Shown here piece by piece: positions 15,878 through 23,401 of a stretch of DNA of 33,833 nucleotides. The notes under the pieces are model-generated. The model was given only the letters and a program-made list of their open reading frames with translations. It was not told the DNA's origin and did not search any database. How positions within the stretch are numbered: the stretch's first letter is position 1; every line of letters begins with the position of its first letter. The stretch covers positions 1-33,833 of the forward strand of contig NZ_JXDG01000065.1 of assembly GCF_000820515.1 (NCBI RefSeq), in the 5' to 3' direction. The DNA comes from Pseudomonas batumici. Lineage in GTDB: Bacteria; Pseudomonadota; Gammaproteobacteria; Pseudomonadales; Pseudomonadaceae. Both the position numbers and the translations under genes were made by a program.

Positions 15878-16516
15878 ATGAGCCTAAGACTCGGCGACAT
15901 CGCCCCCGACTTCGAACAGGATTCCAGCGCCGGCAAGATTCGCTTTCACGAGTGGCTCGGCGACAGTTGGGGCGTGCTGTTCTCCCACCCGGCGGACTTC
16001 ACCCCGGTGTGCACCACGGAGCTGGGCTTTACCGCCAGGCTCAAGGACGAATTCGCCCAGCGTGGCGTCAAGGCCATTGCCCTGTCGGTGGACCCGGTGG
16101 ACTCGCACCACAAGTGGATCGAGGACATCAACGAGACCCAGCACACCCAGGTCAACTTCCCGATCCTGGCCGATGCCGACCGCAAGGTCTCCGACCTCTA
16201 CGACCTGATCCACCCGAATGCCAACGACACCCTCACCGTGCGCTCGCTGTTCGTGATCGATCCGAACAAGAAGATCCGCTTGACCATCACCTACCCGGCC
16301 AGCACCGGGCGCAATTTCCACGAGATCCTGCGGGTGATCGACTCCTTGCAGCTCACCGACCACCACAAGGTGGCGACCCCGGCCAACTGGCAGGACGGTG
16401 ACGAGGTGGTCATCGTGCCGTCGCTCAAGGACGAAGACGAAATCAGGCAGCGCTTCCCGAAAGGTTACCGCGCGGTGAAGCCGTACCTGCGCCTGACACC
16501 ACAGCCCAATCGCTGA
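15878..16516 (+). CDS. lsfA: 1-Cys peroxiredoxin LsfA
   Basis: Cytoplasmic thiol peroxidase of the Prx6 class, 212 residues, that reduces hydrogen peroxide and organic peroxides; in pseudomonads LsfA belongs to the sulfate-starvation-induced proteins. The peroxidatic Cys45 sits in the family motif DFTPVCTTELG, preceded by FSHPADF. The C-terminal Prx6-type extension (VIVPSLKDEDEIRQRFPKGY) is present. No resolving Cys exists; Cys45 is the only cysteine, and there is no Met after the initiator, so the only internal sulfur atom is the catalytic one. The ATG at 15878 has AGGAGC upstream. A good terminator follows, separating it from ssuE. Confidence 0.95.
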   Translation: MSLRLGDIAPDFEQDSSAGKIRFHEWLGDSWGVLFSHPADFTPVCTTELGFTARLKDEFAQRGVKAIALSVDPVDSHHKWIEDINETQHTQVNFPILADADRKVSDLYDLIHPNANDTLTVRSLFVIDPNKKIRLTITYPASTGRNFHEILRVIDSLQLTDHHKVATPANWQDGDEVVIVPSLKDEDEIRQRFPKGYRAVKPYLRLTPQPNR

Positions 16517-16551
16517 AAACGATTTTTTACCGACTCACAACGCAGGGGTTT

Positions 16552-16578
16552 CAGGCCGTTTCGACGGCCTGTTTTTTT
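16552..16578 (+). terminator. Rho-independent terminator of lsfA
   Basis: CAGGCCGT (16552-16559) pairs with ACGGCCTG (16564-16571) around a 4-nt loop and is followed by seven T. It lies 35 bp after the lsfA stop. Confidence 0.88.
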
Positions 16579-16596
16579 GCCTGGAAGAATGCCACC

Positions 16597-16655
16597 TGCA
16601 TATTCAATTAAAGAATAAACAAATGAAAAAATAAGATTTATAGATATATAAATCA
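16597..16655 (+). promoter_or_regulatory. AT-rich putative activator/promoter region upstream of ssuE
   Basis: The coding strand shows TGCATATTCAATTAAAGAAT followed by AAACAAATGAAAAAATAAG and a TATAGATATATAAAT tract. It contains ATATTCAATTA (16600-16610), as before lsfA, and TGCATATTC, as before the sfnB operon. It ends about 70 bp before the ssuE start. This is a likely activator-binding region for sulfur-starvation control; the protein is not identified by the sequence. Confidence 0.45.
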
Positions 16656-16727
16656 GCTGATATGGTTGGCCCATCTGGTGAGATCGCAGCCCGCGAATCG
16701 CCGACAACCGTTTAAGGAATTAGCGGC

Positions 16728-17321
16728 ATGCTGGTCGTCACACTTGGAGGAAGCCCCAGCCAGCGATCACGCTCAGGGGTGTTGCTGGACCAGGCCAGGC
16801 GCTGGCTGATCGAACAAGGTGTGGAGGTGGTGAGCTACCAGGTCCGCGACTTCCCGGCCGAAGACCTTCTGCACGCGCGCTTCGGCAGCCCGCGGATCGT
16901 CGACCTGCTGCAACAGATCGAAAACGCCGACGGCCTGGTGATCGCCACGCCGGTGTACAAGGCCTCGTTCTCCGGCGCCCTGAAAACCGTGCTCGACCTG
17001 CTGCCCGAACGCGCCCTGAGCCACAAGGTGGTCCTGCCCATGGCCACCGGCGGCAGCATCGCCCACATGCTCGCGGTGGATTACGCCCTCAAGCCGGTGC
17101 TGGCGGCGCTCAAGGCCCAGGAGATGCTCCACGGCATTTTCGCCGAGGACAGCCAGATCGCCTATGGCGAAGGCAGTGCCCAGGCGCAGCTGGCACCGGT
17201 CCTGGCACAACGTCTGAACGAGGCCCTGGAACAGTTCCACAGTGCCTTGGCGCGGCGTTCCAGACCGCTGGACCCGACACTGCTCAAAGATCGCCTGCTC
17301 AGTGCTCGCTGGAGCATCTGA
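16728..17321 (+). CDS. ssuE: NAD(P)H-dependent FMN reductase SsuE
   Basis: Flavodoxin-like FMN reductase, 197 residues, that supplies reduced FMN to the monooxygenase SsuD and potentially to the other flavin monooxygenases encoded further right. The N-terminal phosphate-binding loop GGSPSQRSRS (7-16) and the flavin-contact segment ATPVYKASFSGALKTVLDLLP are diagnostic of SsuE/MsuE proteins. Length fits the family. The ATG at 16728 follows AAGGAATTAGCGGC. It is the first gene of ssuEADCBF; a 92-bp gap follows before ssuA. Confidence 0.95.
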   Translation: MLVVTLGGSPSQRSRSGVLLDQARRWLIEQGVEVVSYQVRDFPAEDLLHARFGSPRIVDLLQQIENADGLVIATPVYKASFSGALKTVLDLLPERALSHKVVLPMATGGSIAHMLAVDYALKPVLAALKAQEMLHGIFAEDSQIAYGEGSAQAQLAPVLAQRLNEALEQFHSALARRSRPLDPTLLKDRLLSARWSI

Positions 17322-17413
17322 GCCGCTTCACCCGACATCGATGTACTGGCCTTACTCGCCCGCCAACGGGCAAGCAGGTGCAGCCAAAACCCTCACAGCA
17401 AAAGGAGAGCGCC

Positions 17414-18379
17414 ATGCGCACTGTCATTTTGCGTCGTGGTCTGGTCGCTCTGTTTGCTGCGGCTGTCACCTTCGGCGCCATCACCCAGGTTCAAGCTGAA
17501 ACACTGCGGATCGGCTATCAGAAATACGGCACCCTGGTGCTGCTCAAGGCCAAGGGCACCCTGGAAAAACGCCTCGCCGAGCAAGGCGTGCAAGTGCAAT
17601 GGACCGAGTTCCCCGGCGGCCCGCAACTGCTCGAAGGGCTCAACGTCGGTTCCATCGACTTCGGCGTGACCGGCGAAACGCCGCCGGTCTTCGCCCAGGC
17701 CGCCGGTGCCGACCTGCTCTACGTCGCCTCGGAACCGCCGGCGCCCACCAGCGAAGCGATCCTGGTGCCCAAGGACTCGCCGATCCAATCGGTGCAGGCC
17801 CTCAAGGGCAAGAAGGTCGTCCTCAACAAAGGCTCCAACGTCCATTACCTGCTGGTCCGCGCCCTGGAAGACGCCGGCCTGAAATACAGCGATATCCAGA
17901 CCGTGTTCCTGCCCCCGGCCGATGCCCGCGCCGCCTTCGAACGGGGCAGCGTCGATGCCTGGGTCATCTGGGACCCGTACCAGGCCGCCGCCGAACAGCA
18001 ACTGCAAGCCCGTACTCTGCGTGACGGTACGGGCCTCGTGGACAACAACCAGTTCTACCTCGCCACCCGGCCTTACGCCGAAAAACATCCCGACGTGATC
18101 AAGACTCTGGTGGAAGAAGTCCGCGCCGTGGGCGACTGGTCCAGGGCCAATCCCCAGGAAGTCACCACCCAGGTGGCACCGCTGCTCGGCCTGCCCGCCG
18201 ACATCACCCTGACCGCGGTGAAACGCCAGGGCTATGGCGCGCAGTTCCTCACGCCTGAAGTGATCGTGGCCCAGCAGAAGATCGCCGACAGCTTCTACCA
18301 GCTCAAGTTGATTCCCAAGCCACTGAGCATCAAGGACGTGATCTGGACCCCACCGGCCACCGTTGCCAAAGCCCCTTGA
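17414..18379 (+). CDS. ssuA: Periplasmic alkanesulfonate-binding protein SsuA
   Basis: Substrate-binding protein of the aliphatic sulfonate importer, 321 residues. The signal peptide ends VQA/ETLRIGYQKYGTL near residue 28; RIGYQKYGTL is a hallmark of SsuA. Further family motifs are WTEFPGGPQLLEGLNVGSIDFG and DAWVIWDPYQAAAE. The ATG at 17414 is chosen because AAAGGAG lies eight bases upstream; an earlier in-frame start would place extra polar residues before the signal peptide. After the initiator there is no Met and no Cys. Confidence 0.95.
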   Translation: MRTVILRRGLVALFAAAVTFGAITQVQAETLRIGYQKYGTLVLLKAKGTLEKRLAEQGVQVQWTEFPGGPQLLEGLNVGSIDFGVTGETPPVFAQAAGADLLYVASEPPAPTSEAILVPKDSPIQSVQALKGKKVVLNKGSNVHYLLVRALEDAGLKYSDIQTVFLPPADARAAFERGSVDAWVIWDPYQAAAEQQLQARTLRDGTGLVDNNQFYLATRPYAEKHPDVIKTLVEEVRAVGDWSRANPQEVTTQVAPLLGLPADITLTAVKRQGYGAQFLTPEVIVAQQKIADSFYQLKLIPKPLSIKDVIWTPPATVAKAP

Positions 18380-18404
18380 TCCGTATTCCTTAGGAGACCA
18401 CTCC

Positions 18405-19553
18405 ATGAGCCTCAATATCTTCTGGTTCCTGCCTACCCACGGCGACGGCCATTACCTTGGCACCGCCGAAGGCGCTCGCGCCGTCGACCACAGCTACCTG
18501 CAACAAGTCGCCCAGGCCGCCGACCGCCTCGGTTTCGGTGGCGTGCTGATCCCCACCGGACGTTCCTGCGAGGACTCCTGGCTGGTGGCCGCCTCGTTGA
18601 TCCCGGTGACCCAGCGCCTGAAATTCCTCGTCGCCCTGCGCCCCGGGATCATCTCCCCGACCGTGGCGGCGCGACAGGCCGCGACCCTCGACCGACTGTC
18701 CGGCGGGCGCGCGCTGTTCAACCTGGTAACCGGCGGCGACCCGGACGAACTGGCCGGCGACGGCCTGTTCCTCAGCCACGAAGAGCGCTACCAGGCTTCG
18801 GTGGAGTTCACCCGCATCTGGCGCCGCGTGCTGGAAGGTGAAACCGTCGACTACGACGGCCGGCACATCAGCGTCAAAGGCGCCAAGCTGCTCTACCCGC
18901 CGATCCAGCAACCGCGGCCGCCGCTGTACTTCGGCGGCTCTTCGGAAGCCGCCCAGGACCTCGCCGCCGAACAGGTGGAAATGGTCCTGACCTGGGGCGA
19001 ACCGCCCGCCGCCGTCGCCGAGAAGATCGAACAGGTCCGGGCCAAGGCCGCCAAGCTCGGGCGCACCGTGCGCTTCGGTATTCGCCTGCACGTGATTGTC
19101 CGTGAAACCAACGCCGAGGCCTGGAAGGCCGCCGACAAACTGATCTCCCATCTGGACGACGAGACCATCGCCCGCGCGCAGAAATCCCTGGCGCGCTTCG
19201 ACTCCGTTGGCCAGCAGCGCATGGCCGCCCTGCACGGCGGCAGCCGCGACAACCTGGAAGTCAGCCCCAACCTCTGGGCCGGCGTCGGCCTGGTCCGTGG
19301 CGGTGCTGGCACGGCGCTGGTGAGCGACGGCCCGACCGTGGCCGCACGGGTCAAGGAGTACGCGGACCTGGGCATCGACACCTTTATCTTCTCCGGTTAT
19401 CCACACCTGGAAGAGTCGTACCGGGTCGCCGAACTGCTGTTCCCGCACCTGGATATCGAGCGCCCGGAACTGCCGAAAAGCGCCGGTTACGTCAGCCCCT
19501 TCGGTGAGATGGTCGCCAACGACATCCTGCCCAAAGCCGTGTCCCAGAGCTGA
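18405..19553 (+). CDS. ssuD: FMNH2-dependent alkanesulfonate monooxygenase SsuD
   Basis: TIM-barrel monooxygenase of the bacterial luciferase superfamily, 382 residues, that cleaves C-S bonds of alkanesulfonates to aldehyde and sulfite using FMNH2 and oxygen. Family landmarks are NIFWFLPTHGDGHYLGT (4-20), TGRSCEDSW with Cys55 (the conserved active-site Cys), the FNLVTGGDP loop and FSGYPHLEESYRVAE. The ATG at 18405 is preceded by TAGGAGA; the earlier in-frame ATG overlaps ssuA and is less likely. It lies 25 bp after ssuA. It contains one Cys and three Met after the initiator, few for its size. Confidence 0.96.
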   Translation: MSLNIFWFLPTHGDGHYLGTAEGARAVDHSYLQQVAQAADRLGFGGVLIPTGRSCEDSWLVAASLIPVTQRLKFLVALRPGIISPTVAARQAATLDRLSGGRALFNLVTGGDPDELAGDGLFLSHEERYQASVEFTRIWRRVLEGETVDYDGRHISVKGAKLLYPPIQQPRPPLYFGGSSEAAQDLAAEQVEMVLTWGEPPAAVAEKIEQVRAKAAKLGRTVRFGIRLHVIVRETNAEAWKAADKLISHLDDETIARAQKSLARFDSVGQQRMAALHGGSRDNLEVSPNLWAGVGLVRGGAGTALVSDGPTVAARVKEYADLGIDTFIFSGYPHLEESYRVAELLFPHLDIERPELPKSAGYVSPFGEMVANDILPKAVSQS

Positions 19554-19561
19554 GGCCGGCC

Positions 19562-20353
19562 ATGACGAGCTTGACGAGAATCAGCCACCGGCTCGCGCCC
19601 TGGGCCCTGCCGCTGCTGTTGCTGGCGGTGTGGCAACTGTCGGTGTCGGCCGGTTGGCTGTCGACCCGGATCCTGCCCGCGCCGAGTGCTGTGGTCGAGG
19701 CCGGCGTCGCCCTGGTGCAGAGCGGCGATATCTGGAAACACCTGGCCATCAGTGGCTGGCGCGCCGCGATCGGCTTCGCCATTGGCGGCGCTATCGGCCT
19801 GGCCCTGGGCTTTATCACCGGCCTGTCGAACTGGGGTGAACGCCTGCTCGACAGTTCGGTGCAGATGATCCGCAACGTGCCGCACCTGGCGCTGATTCCG
19901 CTGGTGATCCTGTGGTTCGGGATCGACGAGTCGGCGAAGATTTTCCTGGTGGCCCTGGGCACCCTGTTCCCGATCTACCTCAACACCTACCACGGCATCC
20001 GCAACGTCGACCCGGCGCTGGTGGAAATGGCCCGCAGCTACGGCCTGTCCGGCTTCAGCCTGTTTCGCCAGGTGATCCTGCCGGGCGCCCTGCCCTCGAT
20101 CCTGGTGGGCGTGCGCTTCGCCCTGGGCTTCATGTGGCTGACGCTGATCGTCGCGGAAACCATTTCGGCCAGTTCCGGCATCGGCTACCTGGCGATGAAT
20201 GCCCGGGAATTCCTGCAAACCGACGTGGTGGTATTGGCCATCGTCCTCTACGCCGTCCTCGGCAAACTGGCGGACCTCGCGGCCCGTGGCCTGGAGCGGG
20301 TCTGGCTGCGCTGGCACCCGGCCTATCAAGTGAGCAAGGGCGGTGCGCAATGA
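19562..20353 (+). CDS. ssuC: Alkanesulfonate ABC transporter permease SsuC
   Basis: Inner-membrane permease, 263 residues, of the SsuABC importer. The first membrane segment is at about 10-30, with five more following. The coupling loop is ARSYGLSGFSLFRQVILPGALPSILVG, preceded by the family motif NVPHLALIPLVILWFGIDESAKIFLV. The start ATG lies 8 bp after ssuD and the stop overlaps the ssuB start by four bases (ATGA). Confidence 0.95.
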   Translation: MTSLTRISHRLAPWALPLLLLAVWQLSVSAGWLSTRILPAPSAVVEAGVALVQSGDIWKHLAISGWRAAIGFAIGGAIGLALGFITGLSNWGERLLDSSVQMIRNVPHLALIPLVILWFGIDESAKIFLVALGTLFPIYLNTYHGIRNVDPALVEMARSYGLSGFSLFRQVILPGALPSILVGVRFALGFMWLTLIVAETISASSGIGYLAMNAREFLQTDVVVLAIVLYAVLGKLADLAARGLERVWLRWHPAYQVSKGGAQ

Positions 20354-21156
20354 CGGCTCAACAACCTCCACGCCTGCTGCGGGGTATTCCCCTGGCGGTG
20401 CGCAAGCTGCACAAGACCTTTGGTGAACGCCAGGTGCTGCGAGAGATCGACCTGCTTATCCCGGCCGGGCAATTCGTCGCCGTGGTCGGCCGCAGCGGTT
20501 GCGGCAAAAGCACCCTGCTGCGCCTGCTGGCTGGTCTCGACCAGCCCACCGGCGGTGAACTGCTGGCGGGCTCTGCAGCGCTGAGCGCGGCCCGCGAAGA
20601 CACCCGGCTGATGTTCCAGGAAGCACGTTTGCTGCCGTGGAAAAAGGTCATCGACAACGTCGGCCTCGGTCTCAAGGGCGACTGGCGCCCGCAGGCCCTG
20701 CAAGCGCTGGAAGCGGTCGGCCTGGCGGACCGTGCCGATGAATGGCCGGCGGCCCTGTCCGGCGGCCAGAAGCAGCGCGTGGCCCTGGCCCGCGCACTGA
20801 TTCACCAACCGCGCCTGTTGTTGCTGGACGAACCGCTGGGGGCCCTGGATGCCCTGACCCGGATCGAAATGCAACAACTGATCGAACGGCTCTGGCAACA
20901 GCATGGTTTCACCGTGTTGCTGGTGACCCACGACGTCAGCGAAGCCGTGGCCATCGCCGATCGGGTGATCCTGATCGAAGACGGCCAGGTCGGCCTTGAC
21001 CTGCACGTCGAACTGCCGCGCCCGCGGGCGCGTGGCTCCCATCGCCTGGCGGCGCTGGAGAGCGAAGTGTTGAACCGGGTGCTGTCGCTGCCTGGCGTAC
21101 CGCCCGAGCCGGAACCTGTATCCCCCTTGCCCACGCAGTTGCGTTGGGCGCTGTAA
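20350..21156 (+). CDS. ssuB: Alkanesulfonate ABC transporter ATP-binding protein SsuB
   Basis: ATPase of the alkanesulfonate importer, 268 residues. Walker A GRSGCGKST lies at 47-55, the Q-loop MFQEARLLPW at about 88-97, signature LSGGQ at 136-140, Walker B LLLLDEP at 156-162, and the switch His follows in VTHDVSEAV. The ATG at 20350 overlaps the ssuC stop, and this start gives the usual SsuB length; much longer in-frame extensions into ssuC are spurious. The C-terminal tail (PPEPEPVSPLP) is Pro-rich, a small extension without a recognised role. Confidence 0.95.
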   Translation: MTAQQPPRLLRGIPLAVRKLHKTFGERQVLREIDLLIPAGQFVAVVGRSGCGKSTLLRLLAGLDQPTGGELLAGSAALSAAREDTRLMFQEARLLPWKKVIDNVGLGLKGDWRPQALQALEAVGLADRADEWPAALSGGQKQRVALARALIHQPRLLLLDEPLGALDALTRIEMQQLIERLWQQHGFTVLLVTHDVSEAVAIADRVILIEDGQVGLDLHVELPRPRARGSHRLAALESEVLNRVLSLPGVPPEPEPVSPLPTQLRWAL

Positions 21157-21197
21157 CCCATGCCTTGCCTACTCAATCAACGACAGGAATCAACGCC

Positions 21198-21413
21198 ATG
21201 ACCATCAAAGCCATCAACGTTCGCAACCAGTTCAAGGGCACCATCAAGGAAATCGTCACCGGCGACGTGCTCTCGGAAATCGACGTGCAGACCGCTTCGG
21301 GGATCGTCACCTCGGTGATCACCACCCGCTCGGTGAAAGAGCTGGAACTGCAGGTCGGCAGTGAAGTGATCGCCTTTGTGAAATCCACCGAGGTGTCCAT
21401 CGCCAAGCTGTAA
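21198..21413 (+). CDS. ssuF: Molybdopterin-binding-like protein SsuF (single Mop/TOBE domain)
   Basis: A 71-residue protein consisting of one Mop-type TOBE domain (IKAINVRNQFKGTIKEIV and SVITTRSVKELELQVGSEV). In pseudomonads ssuF closes the ssu operon and is reported as needed for growth on sulfonates, though its biochemical role is unclear; small Mop proteins bind oxyanions such as molybdate. The ATG at 21198, 41 bp after ssuB, gives the standard Mop length. It has no Cys and no Met after the initiator, and with Thr second the initiator would normally be removed. Confidence 0.9.
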   Translation: MTIKAINVRNQFKGTIKEIVTGDVLSEIDVQTASGIVTSVITTRSVKELELQVGSEVIAFVKSTEVSIAKL

Positions 21414-21430
21414 GCGATGGAAACACATGA

Positions 21431-21466
21431 CCCCGGAGGGTTTGGCCCTTCGGGGTTTTCTTTTTT
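21431..21466 (+). terminator. Rho-independent terminator of the ssu operon
   Basis: CCCCGGAGGG (21431-21440) pairs with CCCTTCGGGG (21446-21455), with one G-T pair, and is followed by TTTTCTTTTTT. It lies 17 bp after the ssuF stop and 10 bp before the end of the convergent NYN gene. Confidence 0.88.
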
Positions 21467-21475
21467 GCGAGAGAC

Positions 21476-22165
21476 TCACCAGTAGTCCGGCTTTCTTGCC
21501 GGTTTTTTCCGGGTAGGCACTTGGTGTGGCAACTGACACGCAGCCAGCTCATCCCGTGTCACGACGTGCCGCATCCAGTTCGAGTGATTCTTCAATGAGC
21601 CGGGGGCTTTACGCTTGAAGCCCTCACGATGCGGAAGGATCACCCCCACCCGGACCTCAGGGTAGTCCTCGCGAAGCGCCTTGAGGACGGGGGTCATATC
21701 CGTATCGGCAGACATCAGCACGATTTGCCCGATACGTTCACAGGCGGGCAGCGCCGCTTGTTTGGCCGCGAGTCGATACATGCTGATCGCGATATGAACG
21801 TCAGTCTCTTTTTCTTCAAGTTTCCAGATAGCGACCTGATCCAACCTTGAAGCCGGTGTATTCCGGTCGACAAACCGTGGCGCAAGCCTCGGCTCCAGTT
21901 GATGCCGCCCGTAATAGATACGCACGCCTTTTTCGATGAGCGCACGTAGATAAGTGTCTTGAGCTTCTTTGGAGACCCGGCCGCGGGTGGCGAGATCGGG
22001 TTTGACACCCGAAGTGAAAAAACACACCGACGCCAACTCACTCTCTGGTTGTTCGGCACGAAGGATATGGGCAAGCAAGGCCGGGAGGTCCAGCCATTTA
22101 TATTCAGTTCCTGCCAGCAGGCCGTAAAACAGGTTGTATCCGTCCACGAAGCAGGCTGTACGCAC
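21476..22165 (-). CDS. NYN-domain (LabA/PIN-like) putative ribonuclease
   Basis: A 229-residue protein with a NYN domain, a PIN-like metal-dependent RNase fold. Acidic active-site residues are visible in CFVDGYNLFYGLL (Asp8), EEKETDV (Asp122) and LMSADTDMTPV (Asp154, Asp156). The C-terminus is basic (TRKKPARKP). The start is proposed as GTG at 22165, because CAAGGGA lies about eight bases upstream and the NYN domain begins immediately. A longer frame from an ATG at 22348 would read through a perfect bidirectional terminator-like hairpin, which is unlikely in coding DNA. It converges with ssuF. Target RNA and biological role are unknown; there is no sign that it belongs to the sulfur system. 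Confidence 0.8.
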   Translation of the reverse strand: MRTACFVDGYNLFYGLLAGTEYKWLDLPALLAHILRAEQPESELASVCFFTSGVKPDLATRGRVSKEAQDTYLRALIEKGVRIYYGRHQLEPRLAPRFVDRNTPASRLDQVAIWKLEEKETDVHIAISMYRLAAKQAALPACERIGQIVLMSADTDMTPVLKALREDYPEVRVGVILPHREGFKRKAPGSLKNHSNWMRHVVTRDELAACQLPHQVPTRKKPARKPDYW

Positions 22166-22184
22166 AGAATCAGTCCCTTGAAAC

Positions 22185-22213
22185 GAAAAAACCGGCTCTA
22201 GGCCGGTTTTTTC
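22185..22213. terminator. Bidirectional terminator-like hairpin upstream of the NYN gene
   Basis: A perfect 12-bp stem, GAAAAAACCGGC (22185-22196) with GCCGGTTTTTTC (22202-22213), has a 5-nt loop and A/T runs on both sides, so it would terminate transcription in either direction. On the - strand it lies only about 20 bp before the NYN start codon, so it either ends an upstream small transcript or acts as an attenuator. Confidence 0.75.
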
Positions 22214-22300
22214 ACCCCAACGGCCAGCGAACTGAATCGCTGCGTACGGGGCTGAGTAGTTTTTTAAGGATGCCACAGATGACGTTGATGTCAACTCACT
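22185..22300 (-). ncRNA. Candidate small RNA or attenuated leader upstream of the NYN gene
   Basis: On the - strand a perfect TTGACA (22294-22289) is followed, with a poor -10, by about 80 bases that can fold. These bases include CAGCGA/TCGCTG around TTCAGT, enclosed by a CCCC/GGGG stem, and then the strong terminator at 22213-22185. The layout is that of a short structured transcript ending just before the NYN gene. No known RNA family was recognised. Confidence 0.3.
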
Positions 22301-22378
22301 ACGACCGTTGAATACATTCTTGGTGCAAGCGCTAAGACTCATCAGCAAGACGATTCTCTTTCCCTTGAGTGAACTTTC

Positions 22379-22707
22379 CTAGAAAATCCTTTCGGCTTGC
22401 GCCTGCCATTCTCGGGACCTAGGCTTGGACCTGTCACTGGAGGGCTTGTCCCACAGAGGGCGGCTCTGCGCAGGGCACATTCGAGTGCACTGGGTTCCTT
22501 GATCCCGGTCTACCAACCTGAGCAAAGCCGCCACCCTCCGGTTTCGACAAATGTCAGTTCCGTAGCAGATCATGCCGCGTCTGGTGCTTTTATGGTGGGC
22601 TGTATGCGGGGCGCCTTCGGGTGCGCCGGGTGCCTGACATCCCGGTTGGCCAACCCGCGCACCGCTCACCACCTCCAATTTTTTACACGCCCTTGTCGGT
22701 GCCGCAC
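22379..22707. other. Highly structured gene-poor element (possible RNA or dispersed Pseudomonas repeat)
   Basis: This region between the NYN and methyltransferase genes is full of inverted repeats. Examples are CAGAG/CTCTG (22454-22468), GGTGGGC (22594-22600) with GCTCACC (22664-22670), a C(TTCG)G-capped stem (22610-22627) and the 12-bp palindrome GGTTGGCCAACC (22644-22655). The + strand then has six T at 22679-22684, as an intrinsic terminator would. On the - strand an open frame from GTG 22669 to 22379 (96 codons) follows GGAGGT by only one base, too close for a normal ribosome site. From memory, similar short hypothetical proteins are annotated repeatedly in Pseudomonas genomes, which would fit a dispersed element; this needs a search. 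Confidence 0.45.
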
Positions 22708-23337
22708 TTATTCCTTGCGCCACACGCTCGCCAGCCACGGCTGCTGCTCACGCGGCAGCCCGGTGGGGCGATAGTAGTGCTCCAACTCGACGAAGCCCGC
22801 CGCCGTCAGCAGCTCCCGCCAGACCTCCAGGTCGTGGTACGAGCCATAACGCTCACCGTTCCAGCCTTCCTGGTTTTCCCCACGCGGGTTGGAACTGAAC
22901 AGCACACCGCCCGGCTTGAGCGTGGCACGCAATTGCCCCAACACCCGTGGCAACTCCTGGCGCGGGATATGGAACAGCACGGCATTGGCGAAGATCCCAT
23001 CGAAGCGCTCGGATGGCAGGTCGAGTTCGAGGAAGTTCTGCTGCAAAACCTCGCAGCCACTGTCCTCGCGAGCCATCTGCGCAAAGCGCTCGGAGCCATC
23101 GAGGCCGATCGCGATATGGCCCATGCGGGTGAAGGTCTGCAAATCCCGTCCAGGCCCACAGCCAAAATCCAGCACGGTAAACGGCGCCGTACCCTGGATA
23201 TGCCGCAACAGCGCATCGATGTTCTGGCTCACATCGTGGTCGCGAGTACCTTCGCGGAAACCCTCGGCACTGCGGTTGTAGTGAGCGAGGGTGGTGGAAG
23301 CAATCTGTTCGAGATCGTTGGGGCCGAGGGTTTTCAT
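22708..23337 (-). CDS. Class I SAM-dependent methyltransferase
   Basis: A 209-residue cytoplasmic methyltransferase. Motif I (SAM binding) is VLDFGCGPGRDL at 55-66, the acidic post-I residue is in AIGLDGSERFAQMA (Asp80), motif II is FDGIFANAVLFHIP and motif III is LKPGGVLFSSNPRG. Substrate is unknown; the Glu-rich, Trp-containing C-terminus gives no clear clue. The ATG at 23337 lies 64 bp downstream of metI on the same strand with no evident terminator between, so co-transcription with the metQNI genes is possible but unproven. Confidence 0.85.
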   Translation of the reverse strand: MKTLGPNDLEQIASTTLAHYNRSAEGFREGTRDHDVSQNIDALLRHIQGTAPFTVLDFGCGPGRDLQTFTRMGHIAIGLDGSERFAQMAREDSGCEVLQQNFLELDLPSERFDGIFANAVLFHIPRQELPRVLGQLRATLKPGGVLFSSNPRGENQEGWNGERYGSYHDLEVWRELLTAAGFVELEHYYRPTGLPREQQPWLASVWRKE

Positions 23338-23401
23338 CGAGGTCTGCTCGGGTTGGGATCGTATGTTGCGAATATACCACCCTGCCCGCTTCCACTGCCT
23401 T

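Noticed and set aside
19912..21156. Extended frame that would fuse sequence upstream of ssuB
   Set aside because: The extra 146 codons overlap ssuC in another frame. ssuB starts at 20350 with the usual ATGA overlap.
21476..22348. Longer version of the NYN protein
   Set aside because: It would translate through a perfect 12-bp bidirectional terminator hairpin and adds no recognisable domain.
22185..22380. tRNA or tmRNA gene in front of the terminator
   Set aside because: No acceptor stem with CCA-adjacent discriminator, T-loop (GTTCGA-type) or anticodon arm could be fitted.
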